Below, in pieces: positions 10,296 to 21,588 of a DNA stretch of 64,000 nt; positions within the stretch are counted from its first letter, which is position 1, and each line of letters begins with the position of its first letter. This DNA comes from Myotis daubentonii (Eukaryota; Chordata; Mammalia; Chiroptera; Vespertilionidae): positions 86,736,485-86,800,484 of the forward strand of contig NC_081847.1 in assembly GCF_963259705.1 (NCBI RefSeq), written 5' to 3'. Below the pieces are notes generated by a model. The model saw nothing but the letters and a program-made list of their open reading frames with translations, did no database searches and was not told where the DNA came from. Position numbers and translations under genes: made by a program.

Positions 10296-10850
10296 TCTTA
10301 TATAATAAAAGCCTAATATGCTAAGTATCTAGTCGTCTGGTCATCCTTTCAACCAATCAAAGCATAATATGCTAATGATATGGTAAAGTCACTCAACCAC
10401 TTGCTATGATGTGCACTGACCACCAGGGAACAGATGCTCTGACCAGTAGGTGAGGATGCTGCTGGGGTCTGGCTGATAGGGACTGAGCGAGATGGGCTGG
10501 ACACACCTTGAAGCCCTCCTCTTGTGTCCCTTCCCAGCCCTGATCATGCACTGGTAGGGCCTCTCAGCCTGGCCTGTGCCCTCTTGCAATCTGGGACCTA
10601 TTGGGGGATGTGGGGGAGCCACAGGGGGAGCACCGCTCAGCCAGAAGCCAGGCTCACGGCTGGTGAGCGCAGTGGCAGTGGCGGGAACCTTTCCTGCCTC
10701 TGCGGCAGCACTAAGGATATCCGACTGCTGTCTTAGACCCGCTCCCTAAGTCGGACATCCCTGAGGGCTTCCGAACTGTGAGGGTGCAGGCTGGGCTGAG
10801 GGACAGCCCCGCATCCCCCAGTGCACAAATTTCGTGCATTGGGCCTCTAG
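10296..10850 (+). mobile_element. HeliBat-type Helitron, long non-autonomous form
   Basis: Starts TC after an A at 10295, with the 5' phrase 'tataataaaagcctaatatg' near the start. Ends in CTAG (10847-10850) before a T, so insertion is between A and T with no duplication, as Helitrons do. A short hairpin (gtgcacaaatttcgtgcat, 10821-10839) lies 11 bp before the end. Compared with the copy at 19384 it carries about 200 bp of extra interior. No Rep/helicase is encoded. The frames at 10404-10622 and 10524-10736 lie inside it. Confidence 0.92.
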
Positions 10851-11488
10851 TCTCTTCATAACCTTCTAAGAGGGACATTAACAACTGAAGGCTGAAGACT
10901 ATAGCTTGTTCAAATTTGGGAAGCAGCAGATCAATGATTATCATCATTAATGTTTCTATCTCTTCCTCTCCCTTCCTCTCTGAAATAAAAAAGAATATAA
11001 TCTTTTTTTAAAAAGGAAACCTTCCCCTCATCAAAACTACACAATTTCAATCTAGGTTTTGTATATTTTTTATTGTTACGTTTTGTATGCTTGCATCTCT
11101 GATTTTTTTTTTTTTTCAATTTAGTTGTTTTCATCTGGGGAATGAGGTTGGAATCCAACTGCAGTTCTTTTAATCCTATTCTCCCTTTGATGTCAGTATT
11201 CTAACATCATGCATTTAAGTGTGTTTTTCTCTCTGATTTCAAAGTCTCCTTTGTAATAAATTTCTACATATGTTTTATAGATTATTAAATTTAAAATGTT
11301 CATTGAACTTTTGTTCAATTTATCTGTCTTTCTGAGCATACATTAAGTTTTTTTTTAAAATTTAACTTTTAAGTTTTTATTTTTGGATAACATTAGAAAA
11401 ATATTTTTTTTTCACTATTTTATGGCTTGAAGCACATTTACTTTACCAAATGAGTGTTGACATTGTGTGTTATATTTCTGATATAGTA
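10851..11488. other. Non-coding, A/T-rich
   Basis: Several T-runs (about 11102-11116 and 11347-11356) and no named element. Confidence 0.45.
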
Positions 11489-11492
11489 TAGA

Positions 11493-11514
11493 ATTATTAT
11501 TATTATTATTATTA
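11493..11514. repeat. (ATT)n microsatellite
   Basis: About seven ATT units immediately before the tail of the SINE at 11517. The first units belong to the SINE target duplication (tagaattatt). Confidence 0.8.
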
Positions 11515-11516
11515 TT

Positions 11517-11732
11517 TTTTGAATATATTTTATTGGTTTTTTACAGAGAGGAAGGGAGAGAGACAGAGAGCTAGAAACTTCGATGGGAGAGAAACATCGA
11601 TCAGCCGCCTCCTGCACATCTCCCACTGGGGATGTGCCCGCAACCCAGGTACACGCCCCCGACCGGAATCGAACCTGGGACCCCCCAGTCCGCAGGCCAA
11701 CGCTCTATCCACTGAGCCAAACCGGCCTCGGC
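11517..11732 (-). mobile_element. Ves-type SINE, young-looking
   Basis: Reverse orientation: tail tatattttattgg, gagaggaaggga tract, 'catcgatcagccgcctcctg', box B region accggaatcgaacctggg, and head ctgagccaaaccggcc. The duplication tagaattattatt occurs before it (from 11489) and after it (from 11733). Little divergence from the other young copies is visible. Confidence 0.92.
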
Positions 11733-11893
11733 TAGAATTATTATTTTTAATTTTTCCTTTGTATACGTATTCATATGTGAAAGTAGGTAAGAGTTTGTTT
11801 GCTTGTCTTTTTGAAAGTTGTATTTACCTGGTATTTATCTTCCTTACACTACCTTCACAAAAAGAATTTCAACCTTTTCCAAGGCAGGACTGA

Positions 11894-11985
11894 CTAATTC
11901 CCATTTTAAAGATGATGAAACTGAGGCTACAAGAAGTTAAGTAATTTGCTCTGGGTGATATATCTCTTAAAGAACAGAGCCATGA
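11894..11985 (-). mobile_element. MIR fragment
   Basis: Reverse MIR core 'cccattttaaagatgatgaaactgaggct' is followed by gaagttaagtaatttgc. Only the core segment is kept. Confidence 0.65.
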
Positions 11986-11986
11986 T

Positions 11987-12003
11987 CCCCCCCCCCCCCC
12001 CCC
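11987..12003. repeat. Poly-C run
   Basis: Seventeen consecutive C. Such a long homopolymer is uncommon and its length may be affected by assembly error. Confidence 0.9.
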
Positions 12004-12199
12004 GAAAATATAGGAATATTTATCTGGATTGGATAAATAGAGACTAGACCATTTGCTCCAGAATAAGACACTAGGTATTAATAATCATCCTTTACATTTA
12101 TGGAATTTACATCATGTATAATTTTATAATTTTTACAAATAATGGCAGAGCATATATAAATCACATCCTGTTTATCAAATGCTTATGCCCATGAAGACA

Positions 12200-12345
12200 T
12201 TTTTTTTTTCTTCACAACACTCCTAATACAGGGAGTAAACTCAAGCTCACAGAGGTTTTAGGACTTCATCAAGGTCATACAGTGTCCTTGTCATCAGACT
12301 GGACTAGAAACCAAGAATGATAATGATCTGGTAAGTCCTGTCTCT
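12200..12345 (-). mobile_element. MIR fragment
   Basis: 'cacaacactcctaatacag', 'aaactcaagctcacagagg' and 'caaggtcatacagt' follow the MIR reverse-strand order at high divergence. Confidence 0.55.
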
Positions 12346-12369
12346 GTGACTCTACAGTATTCCCCTAAG

Positions 12370-13335
12370 AATTAGCTATAGTCTTTCCTCACTCTGAGGA
12401 ATATGAGAAATATGACAAGTTTTTCCACAAAGAGAGTCAACATATTTTGGTTGAAACTTCACCCTGTCAGAGAGGCTGCCTTGCTACCATTAGAGCTTTT
12501 AAGCAAGGATGAGATAATCACAATAATTATCTTCCATTAGCGAAATGATCTGGCACCAGATTCTTCTGTGGTTCTCACAGCCTCCCTTCTGGAGCAGGGA
12601 GCATCTGAAATGGGCTTTGAGACCATCTCAGTAGAAAATAATTGTAAGTATAAAAATGAGCTGGAAGAGGCTGAATTAATCAAAGAATCATGAGTGATAA
12701 AGAACCCAAGATCAGAAAAAATTGATAATTTGAGCTAGTACAATTAGTTTTCATCTTTCCCATAGTTTCATTGTTGAGCAGCCTTCCAATTAGTATGCTT
12801 GCATCATAATGTCAATGAGGCACAAAACATTTCCACGTATCACTGCAGCATTTATTTATTTAATTCATTCCCCCTTGAGTGCAGTAAATAAAGCTTATAA
12901 AATTATACTGATTGCTTTAATTCAAGGTTTAACGTAAAATCAGAGAATCTCTATTTACAAGGAGACTTCAAAAGGAATTCACAACATTTTGGCCAGGTCT
13001 TCTCCCCTTTTGACTCAGATCTGAAATTTAAGAAATTTTTCTATTTGGTGGCTTTCATTTTTTTTTAAAATCACTGTGTCTACCACCACAATCATAATCA
13101 GTGTCATCATCATTTTCATCATCATCTTTATTATCATCATCATTTTCTACTATGTGCATATGTCATGCTATTCTGTGTTTGAGGATGTTGCTAAGCAAAC
13201 CAGAGCCCATGCTTGCCCAGAGTGTTTATAACAAAAGGAGGAAGGGCAACGATAAGACCTTCAGTCAATGCAAATATGCGCATTCTAAAATAGTTTACAC
13301 ACTAAAGGAGCGCTCCTGAAAGACAGAGCTGTAGA
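12370..13335. other. Non-coding, nothing named; imperfect ATC-rich tract
   Basis: At 13085-13145 there is a degenerate (ATC)n tract, which gives the serine-rich start of the 72-codon frame at 13101. The A/T-rich text at about 12770-12990 is repeat-free and could be conserved, but this is not testable here. Confidence 0.45.
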
Positions 13336-13344
13336 TTTATTCAA

Positions 13345-13465
13345 CGCACCAGATTGTGTGTCCCATGAATGCAGGGGCCATGTCTGCTTTGTTTACCACT
13401 GTGTGCCCTCCACCTAATGCCACGTCTAGCACTTTGTTGGGGGCTCCATAACTATTTGTTGAAAT
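13345..13465 (+). mobile_element. L2 3' end fragment
   Basis: 'cccatgaatgcaggggcca', 'tttgtttaccactgtgtgc', 'tctagcactttgttgggggctc' and 'actatttgttgaaatgaaag' match the order of the L2 terminal region. Confidence 0.65.
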
Positions 13466-13474
13466 GAAAGTTGG

Positions 13475-15570
13475 GGCACAGTGAAATGGAAGGTCTAGTT
13501 CTAGTCATTGAAATTAATATTCTTGGTTCCAAAGTTTATTGCACATTTTAATCTTCTCGGATCTTTAAAAATACTTATGACTTTCAGATTTAATTAGTAT
13601 TGGGTGCAACCTTCTCAACTGAATTTTTTAAAAGTTCCTCAAGTGATTTCAGCGTTCAATGACTTTGGGGAATCACTCTGTTAATACAATTAAAAGAAGC
13701 CCAACTTTGCATACAAGGCATTCCTAGCTTATGATCTCATGAAGCAATTGATCAAGTTCACCTCTTATGTATGAGGCATTCTACCTGGCTGTAAGGAATA
13801 TAGAGGACATAAAACATGGCTCTAGGAGTTCCTTATTGATCTGGGAGACAAACATAACACTAAAACTGAATGCAATAATATAGGAGAGATTGACCAATAT
13901 TGGTATATGACTTACAAGTGAGCCAACAATTATGTATGGGCTTACAGCAAGGTGAGAGCTTTCCTTCTGAAGTTGTCAGGCAACACTCACCAGCAGAAGT
14001 GATTGTAAACTGGTGTCTTAGGCAAAGTGTATGAGAAGGAAAGATATTTTGGGATAGAGGACAACTCAAAGTAAGGGCACCCAAACAACCCAAGAAAAGA
14101 TATAATCTCAGAAATGATAGTTTCAAAACATTGTTTGATAATTCAAGGGTCTCATTCTTTACTCAGGTTTGCTAAGGGTCATTGGAAGGCTTCTAGAGCT
14201 ATGTCAGTGTCAACAACAACCAATGTGGTATATCTCAGAGAGTCATAATACCTAATTGAGAACTCTCATTCAGACCCAAAAGTCTCAGTTGAGCATGAAT
14301 AAGGCAGTGAAGAAAGGAAAGGTTCAACAGAATAAAAGAAAGGTTATTTCTAGCAGAGATAAGGGTGTGAACAAGGAGGGATTAAATTTAGGAGCCCTGG
14401 AATCAGATTTTATTGATGGAAAAGAAATGGGGGTGGGGTGGCTCCAACTGGGGTAGCTTAATAACTTAGGCTTTGTCTTGAATCCTCTGTCTTTCCAGAG
14501 GACCATTAGCTGTCTGGCACAGTTTAACCCAAGGGTCAAAGTGGCTTAATTATTGCCTTTGTTAAAGTCTCATGCCTTGCTATTTATTTTTATAAGGTTG
14601 TCATTCATGATGTTTCTTACTTAAATGTCAAGATGGTGAGGAAAGAAGGAAAGCTTGTCTTAGTTCTCCCCCCTGTCATTATTGTCAGCCTGACATTATT
14701 GGAACCCTGTTCCTTGTCCACTGCGTTTGACAGTCTGTTTCTGGGGAAGGAAAGGAAATGTATTACAGAGAAAAAAAAAAGGACACTAATTCCAGTAGTT
14801 TAAACCTCCAGCTATAAAAACAAATTAAAAAGAATTAGAAAAATGGAGGTAGGGCTGTCCCTAGGGTCTGCTAATTTAGGTACTTGCCTTCAGGGGACCC
14901 CAAGTTTATAAAGGGATGGGAAGAAAAGGTGGGTTAGCTAATTAGTACTAAAAATAATCCATTCTTTATGCATAAAAGTTCAGTAATAATTTGTTATTCT
15001 TCCTATAAAAAAGGAGATGGGTTATTATCTTCTGCTTTACTCTTTGCTTAGGCAGAGCTTTAGAAAGTTTTTTCTTTCATATTTGTGGATTTCTAGCGTG
15101 GTGGATTGACAATAAGAGAAGATAATTGAGAAGTAGGGAAGGTGATAAAGAGTCTCAACCTCTCTCTCAGTTCCTCAGGATGAGCCTCAGTTCCTCTGTG
15201 TTTTGGTTGTTGTTTTTAACCACCCTTTAGAAACATAAACATTTTTGTTTGTTTGTGGGCTGTACAAAAGCAGGCCACATGCCTCCCCTAGGGGTTACAT
15301 TGTCTACATCCCTTTCTTTGGTGACAAAGGCTCTTCATACGTAATACTCCACAGGTCTGATAAAAGAGAGATGGAGGAGTTGTCCAGACGTATACCTTCC
15401 CTTTGCTCTTTGAACTGCTCATTCCATTTCCTTTTCCTACACAGATACAAAGAATTCCTTTGTGATTTTTGTTGGATGGCAGACATATGATAATTTTTTT
15501 CTTTAGATTGTTTTTGGTTGACATTCTATGCTTACTGTAATAAAAGTCAATTTAGTATGGACTAAAAATA
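13475..15570. other. Non-coding stretch, nothing recognised
   Basis: No named repeat. The frames at 13860-14126 and 15245-15524 are short, overlap on both strands and show no domain. Confidence 0.45.
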
Positions 15571-15577
15571 TTAACAG

Positions 15578-15795
15578 CTGATATTCATTGAGTACTCCAT
15601 AAGCCTTGTTCTGAATGCTAAGCATTTGTTAACTCATTTAGCTCTCCCAAAGTCCTGATGAAGTAATATTCCCATTTGACAGAAGAAGAACCTGACACAG
15701 AGATTAAATTTCTTGCCAAGGTCATAAAGTTTAGGAATGGCAGGACTTGAATTGGAATCCATGTATTCTAGCTCCATATTCCACACTCTTAATTA
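15578..15795 (-). mobile_element. MIR SINE
   Basis: A long MIR match in reverse: 'gctaagcatttgttaactc', 'cccatttgacagaagaag', 'cttgccaaggtcataaag', 'caggacttgaattggaatc'. It retains most of the element including the tRNA-related half. Confidence 0.8.
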
Positions 15796-15872
15796 CAAGT
15801 CTCTCTAATCTCACTCACCACATATTGAATGTTGACATGTATCAACAATTTCTCATAAATGTATGGCATTTA

Positions 15873-16205
15873 TGTCAGTTAGGATAAGCCAGATGAATGC
15901 CGCAATAACAAATCATTCCCAAATCTTAGTGGCTCAACGCATCAAAGGTTTACTCTGCACCCATGCCATATTTCACATGGTAGAAAATTCTACTCCAGGC
16001 TGATGGAGTGTTTATCATCTTGTATGTGCACCTTCTGGAACACACAGCCTCCTCAGTCTCTGCAACAGGGTAAGAGAGACTGAGAATCTCACGTGAACTT
16101 TTCACTGCTTCTGCATGGGAGTCATGTATGTCACTTCTCACATTTTTGTTTACACTACTTCTTCTTTTCACTTAACTGAATAGGGGCTGGGAAATGTAGA
16201 GAAGC
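15873..16205 (+). mobile_element. MLT1-type MaLR LTR
   Basis: Starts tgtcagttaggat and proceeds through 'gcaataacaaatcattccc', 'agtggctcaacgcatcaaa', 'atcatcttgtatgtgcacc' and 'ctgcttctgcatgggagtc'. This is the order of an ancient ERVL-MaLR (MLT1-like) LTR. The antisense frame at 15950-16171 lies inside it. Confidence 0.65.
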
Positions 16206-16254
16206 AAAGGAGTTCTTTTGTATGCATTAATTTCTCTAGCACATTTTATAATAC

Positions 16255-16405
16255 TCAATGTATCTTCATATATAATAGCTTGTTCAACATTTATTACCCT
16301 TTCAAAGAGACAAAGTGGGCCCTTTTTATCTCTATCTTAAAGTGAGGAGGCTATGGTTGAAAAAGATCCAGTGATCTGCCCTAGGAAAATGAACAATAGA
16401 AGGAA
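16255..16405 (-). mobile_element. Probable MIR fragment
   Basis: Weak match to the MIR reverse core ('cttaaagtgaggaggctatgg' then 'tgatctgccctaggaaaat'). Confidence 0.35.
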
Positions 16406-16407
16406 CA

Positions 16408-16620
16408 GGACTTTGGGTTTTAAACAAATTTTGGGTTAAATCTGACTTCTGTTACTAACTTGCAGAAAATTACTTAATCTCTTTGGACTCCACTTTACTA
16501 ATTTCTATAGAAGGAAGACTTATCCCTACCTTTTAGATTTGTCAAAAAGATTAAATAAGAGGTACAAGAGTCCCTTACGCCTGATCCATAGACTACGCTC
16601 AATTAAATTATAGCCTGATT
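16408..16620 (+). mobile_element. MIR SINE
   Basis: Forward order: 'aaatctgacttctgttacta', 'aaaattacttaatctcttt', 'gattaaataagaggtacaag', 'ctacgctcaattaaatta'. Diverged but nearly full length. Confidence 0.7.
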
Positions 16621-16745
16621 TGATATTTCTCTCAAGGTTGCATTTTTTTATTGGGCAGAATTGGAAGGGGCATTCAGGGCTTTAGGCTTTGAGTGCCTCC
16701 CTGCACTATCAACTAACTGTACTATGTATAAAAGGCCATCTAAAG

Positions 16746-16954
16746 CAGTGGTTCTCAACCTTCTGGCCCTTTAAATATAGTTCCTCATGGTGTGACCCAA
16801 CCATAAAATTATTTTTGTTGCTACTTCATAACTGTGATGTTGTTACTGTTATGAATCATAATGTAAATATCTGATATGCAGGATGGTCTTAGGCGACCCC
16901 TGTGAAAGGGTCGTTCGACCACCAAAGGGGTCGCGATCCACAGGTTGAGAACCG
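16746..16954 (-). mobile_element. SPIN (SPACE INVADERS) hAT miniature element
   Basis: In this orientation it begins CAGTGGTTCTCAACCTTC and contains the family phrases aaaattatttttgttgctac, gatatgcaggatgg and gggtcgcgatccacaggttg. SPIN is a horizontally transferred hAT family shared patchily by vesper bats and distant tetrapods. It is opposite in orientation to the copy at 41932. The right end stops at gagaaccg and lacks the final CTG. The flank taaag matches the last part of the left flank atctaaag, so about six bases spanning the junction appear deleted. Confidence 0.92.
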
Positions 16955-16959
16955 TAAAG

Positions 16960-17435
16960 GAAGCATGAGACAGAGGGTCTTACATACGGCAGAAGTGAGG
17001 TTTTCATACATGAAACAATGGTAAAATAATATAATTGTTCTTATGAAATAATATAAAGATAGCCACTACCATAGCTTTAAATAATAAAAGAATTACAGAG
17101 GAATTCATTTGGCCTCATGTGCTCTAGCATACATTCTGCTATTTGTCCCTTAGTGTGGTATTGTCCATCCTCCATCCTCATCTTCTTTATTCTATATACA
17201 ATCTCATGATCATTATACCTAAATGCCTAGCATTGATGATCTACATAACGGTTCCACAGACTACAACTTTTCGAATCTGCCTGATTGTCCCACAGCGGTG
17301 TCAAAGTGATCATCTCTAAACCTGAGCTTCTCATCTTCCTCATCCACACATACCCTTTCTGTTTATATTAGTCTCAGGGATTTGTACAACCATCCCTGCA
17401 GAGGTCAAGCTGGAAATACTGGATTCATTCTCCTC
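16960..17435. other. Non-coding stretch
   Basis: Nothing recognised apart from short L2-like phrases near 17330-17400. Confidence 0.4.
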
Positions 17436-17439
17436 ACAT

Positions 17440-18000
17440 CTACCTCCTCTTTAATATATTTCCCCTATTTATCTGCTCCTCTTTATTCTAAGCCACTCAC
17501 TGGTTTCAACCTGGGGGACAGTATTTATCTTCTCTGCTTCCATTTTGGCCTCACTTCAGTCCATTTTCACAATCCAGCCAGAAGAAACTTTCTTAAATGT
17601 AAATCTAATTGTGTTCTTCATTTAAAGTCCTTCAATAGTTCCCAATAGGTTTGGGGATTAAAAAAACAAACAAACAAAAACGAAACACCTTATCTTAGCT
17701 ACCAGACTGTTTATTAGGCCCTGACTTCACCGACTTCATCTCTAGACTTGCCCACAAGTTCAGCATTCACTCTAGCCAGATAAAAAAAAAATTTTTTTCA
17801 GTTTCCTGATCCCAACAGAATATTATGTGCTATAAAATTTTGCCTCAAATGTCCTTTCTCCGTGTTTTCAACTCTTATTTGACCTTCAAGACTCAGGCCA
17901 AGAAAAAATTCATCTCTGGTTTATTTTAAAGTTCTCTGTGCTCATGTAACACCCCTTATGATTTGTACTATAATTTTTATTATATTTGTTTTTCCCCACT
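17440..18000 (+). mobile_element. Probable L2 LINE fragment
   Basis: 'catttaaagtccttcaatag', 'aggccctgacttcaccgac', 'tgcctcaaatgtcctttctc' and 'gaccttcaagactcaggcc' occur in the order of the L2 3' region, at high divergence and with A-rich interruptions. Confidence 0.45.
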
Positions 18001-18284
18001 ATTGGCTGCTAGATAAGTTTTATCTCTTGGTTAAGAAAAGAGGCATGCTTAGAGTTCCTTAGGATGATAAGAACACCATGGGAATATTGGAGGACAAAAA
18101 TACTTCAGTGGTTGTGTACATAGTCCTACTGGAGAACTGAAGTGCCATTTATCATCATTTAGGTTACAGTAACTCTGGATGTTCTGTAGTTGCTCTTGTG
18201 AATTAATAATAAGTTTCTAGCCTGCCTTGCTTGTGATTCAGCAGCAGCAACATCCTTGCTTCTCTATCTCGCCTGCTTATTTTT

Positions 18285-18501
18285 TTTAAAGATATATTTT
18301 TATTGATTTCAGAGAGGAAGGAAAAGGGAGAGAGAGTTAGAAACATCAATGATAAGAGAGAATCATTGATCGACTGCCTCCTGCATGCCCCCCACTGGGG
18401 ATTGAGCCCACAACCCGGCCTATGCCCTTGACCGGAATTGAATCCAGGACCCTTCAGTCCACGGGCCAATGCTCTATCCACTGAGCCAATCTGGCTAGGG
18501 C
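18285..18501 (-). mobile_element. Ves-type SINE
   Basis: Reverse orientation with 'attgatttcagagaggaagg', 'atcattgatcgactgcctcc', 'accggaattgaatccagga' and the head gagccaatctggctagggc. The 92-codon minus frame here is SINE sequence. Confidence 0.92.
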
Positions 18502-19326
18502 TTGCCAGCCTCTTTACTCAACTAGCAACTCCATATCATGATGTTTGCTTAGACAAAGCTTCTGTTAGGTTGTGGCTTCTAATGACTCATGGCTTCTGAT
18601 GAATGTCTTCTCTTGGTTTGTCTCTCCAATTTGGTATTTATTTTTTGCACACATATCTGTGTATCTTACATTAAAAGTCCCTTTAATTTATTTATACATT
18701 GCTTTCCAATTTTGAGTATCCCATGTCTCATACAGTTGCAGAATTCTCTCTGGTTCACTTAGCTGAAGACAGGGTGATGAGGTTCTATGGTATAAACCCC
18801 AACCACCCATACAGAAGAGATTCTTCAACATGGGGCTGAAGGCATGGCCAGGACATGTCAGAAGGAGGTGTTTTGAGATAATTAAGGGTTCCATGTCTCA
18901 ACAGATTAGAAATATGCCTGGTATCTGGTATATATTTAATAAATATTAGATGAATAACTGAATTAATTAATACTGAAGAATAAAAGGACTTGGCTGAAGA
19001 GGGTGGGAAGGAAAAGGCATTACTATTTGGTGGTGAGAGGGGATAAGCCAAACCACACATCTAAGATCATTATTCAGAAAGATTTCAAAATTATCAATTT
19101 TATATGACCTTGTGCTAATAAGCATCTTTGAAATGATTTTGATTAGTTGATAGAGCATTTTGATAGCTTCTGGACAGAAGGAGCCTGTATAAGATTTAAT
19201 TTTGTCCTTCCTGATACCATTAAGTTAGAAAACTTGTTTCAATACCTATATGGCCTAATATATTTATATACACACTTTATGTTAGATAAACTCTATGTCT
19301 GAGGATGATGGTTTTAGCAGCAATAA
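18502..19326. other. Non-coding stretch, nothing recognised
   Basis: Overlapping short minus-strand frames (18688-19158) show no protein family. No named repeat. Confidence 0.45.
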
Positions 19327-19328
19327 TA

Positions 19329-19791
19329 CAGGGTGGGGCAAAAGTAGGTTTACAGTTGTTCATATTGAAAATAGTGCGATAATTCTAAATAATAAAAGGC
19401 TAATATGCAAATCGACCAAACTGCAGAACGACCGGTCATATGACACACACTGACCACCAGAGGGCAGACACTCAATGCGGAAGCTGCCCCTGGTGGTCAG
19501 TGCACTCCCACAGGGGGAGTGCTGTTCAGCCAGAAGCCCGGCTCACAGCTGGCAAGCACAGCTGTAGTGGCAGGAACCTCTCCTGCCTCTGTGGCAGCGC
19601 TAAGGATCTCCATCAGTCGGACATCCCCAAGGGCTCCCAGACTGCGAGAGGGTGCAGGCTAGGCTGAGGAACACCCCCACCTCCCAAGTGCACAAATTTT
19701 GTGCATTGGGCCTCTAGTTAATAAAGAATAATACAAGAATAAACTGTGTTTTGTGTGCTCACAACTGTAAACCTACTTTTACTCCATCCTG
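19329..19791. mobile_element. Mariner miniature element, interrupted by HeliBat
   Basis: Starts CAGGGTGGGGCAAAAGTAGG after TA (19327-19328) and ends CCTACTTTTACTCCATCCTG before TA (19792-19793). This gives long terminal inverted repeats and the TA duplication of Tc1/mariner. Without the insert it is about 129 bp, a solo miniature element with no transposase. The Helitron at 19384-19717 splits it. Confidence 0.93.
19384..19717 (+). mobile_element. HeliBat-type Helitron, short form, nested in mariner
   Basis: Starts TCTAAATAATAAAAGGCTAA and ends GGGCCTCTAG, with the terminal hairpin at 19688-19706 (gtgcacaaattttgtgcat). At 334 bp it lacks much of the interior seen at 10296-10850. Joining the mariner flanks (gataat and taataaag) shows the insertion was between T and T, not the usual A and T. 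Confidence 0.93.
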
Positions 19792-19793
19792 TA

Positions 19794-20240
19794 TCAATTT
19801 AACCATTTCATTGTCATTATCCTGGTCTTCTAGTTCTTGGCTGACTAGCTTGAATGCTTGGTTGTCCTCTACATAGTGTCAATCTGAAGAAAGACAAGGG
19901 GAGCTGATTGACAGGCCTGTGAGCTGCTGCTGTAGACATGAAAAGGCTTGTGAATCCACCATTGCTAACAGGCTGCCTGTTTGAGGATGTCTATGACTTT
20001 AAGGTCTCTTAAAACAGATTGACATGAGTGGACAATTGAGGCAGTTATCTGAGGCTTTGATTTAAAAACAACTTCCTTGCATACAATTTCTAGACATTTC
20101 AGATAAAAACATCACTTTTTTTCTGATTGGATAAAGCTAATTAATAGGCAAAGGCTGTTGCCCACAGGTGAAGTATGAACTAAGTTCTAACTGGAAACCC
20201 TTTGACCCACTGATTTTGTTTTAGGATGTATTCCACAATT
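19794..20240. other. Non-coding stretch, nothing recognised
   Basis: No named repeat or frame. Confidence 0.45.
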
Positions 20241-20249
20241 CTTGTCTGT

Positions 20250-20500
20250 ATCAACCAGATACCTGGAACCCCAGCCTTGTTGAGGTATATTGTAAGGGGA
20301 ACTTGGGAAGTTTGTGTTGATGGGAGGTGTCCTAGAAACACTAAACCTTGAGTTCTACCTGAGGTGGAGCTGAGGACTACAAGTAGAGCAGATGGGATCC
20401 TGGTGCTCTCTCATGAACAAGGAAAATAAATGTCTGTCGATGAAGCCACCCAGTCTATGGCATTTTGTTACGGAAGCCCCAGCACAATAATACGTTATTG
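20250..20500 (-). mobile_element. Probable MaLR LTR fragment
   Basis: Ends 'aataaatgtctgtcgatgaa', 'gccacccagtctatggcatt', 'ttgttacggaagcccc'. This is the reverse of the MLT1 start (ataacaaa...ccacagactgggtggc). Confidence 0.55.
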
Positions 20501-20504
20501 ATCA

Positions 20505-21588
20505 AGAGAGCTGCTATGATGCTCTCAGCTCATTAAAGTAGGTGCAGAATGGGGCACAGAGTGAAGAAGCAAGTCCTAATTTCTGATGCCCACAGCACCT
20601 GGAGCCCCACAGGCTGGGATTTGGGGCTTCCAGAGGCAGCATTATTTATCTGAACATTGGTGTTCTTCTTATTATGGTCAATGGCCATACGTCATCATCT
20701 CAAGGAGCTCTGGAGGAAGCAGCCAACATGGACAGTGGAGGCCACAGATGGAATGGGAAAAGAAAGCAAGAGATTGGTAAGGAGGTCATACCTTTGGGAA
20801 CTCCCAAAACATCTGGCACTTCTTTATGTGGAGTGATAGTCTACTCTCACTGGACTCTTAAACCAGCGGATGTTTGGATCGCTCAGCTATTACAAAGAAC
20901 CCATGTTGGATCATTGCTTTGATGTATTTCCTGAACAAGTGAGCCCAGATTAGGAAAAGTTTGCCTTAGGGTGTGTCACCTCTTCTTTTGGTTAAGATTT
21001 CCCCCAAAATAATCCAAATCAAAAAATTTCCAAATGAGTATTCTTCAAGCTGTCATAATCTTGTCGCACAGCCATTGTCCTGTACTTAAACCACATCTTG
21101 TGTGCTTTAATGATTAGCTCTTTTCACCTCCTTTAACTTATAAGCAAAATTGATCTTTCAGATCAATATACCCAGGGGCACAAGAATCTGGGCTGACGGT
21201 GGAGTCTGAGGGGTCCTGTCTGAATGTTAATTGTTGCTTCTCATGTCTCCAGGAGCAGGGATGCTATTCTCATTTTCAGAGCCAAACTCTGGCTATGTGT
21301 CAAAATCTATAATAAAATACCAGAGTCATTTTTCTCCAGACCCCCAAATAAAAGGAGATAAATCACATTTTTCTCTCTTACTACCTTTACATAAGAGTTT
21401 TTTATTTTAAAAAGCTGCATGTTGACTTAACTTTGAAGGCCACAGAGCATGGTAAATGATGATGGAAAGGTTTGAGAGGGCCTGTGAAAATGCTTTATGC
21501 TTAGGACTCTCTCTAGTCAGTAACAATTCTCTTCTACACAGTTATTCATCAATGGAGCAAATTGGGAAACTGAGGCAGATATTGAGAG
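20505..21588. other. Non-coding stretch, nothing recognised
   Basis: Overlapping frames at 20586-20922 show no domain. No named repeat. Confidence 0.4.

Noticed and set aside
10404..10736. Overlapping ORFs that could suggest a Helitron-encoded protein
   Set aside because: They lie in the non-autonomous HeliBat interior; no Rep or helicase motifs.
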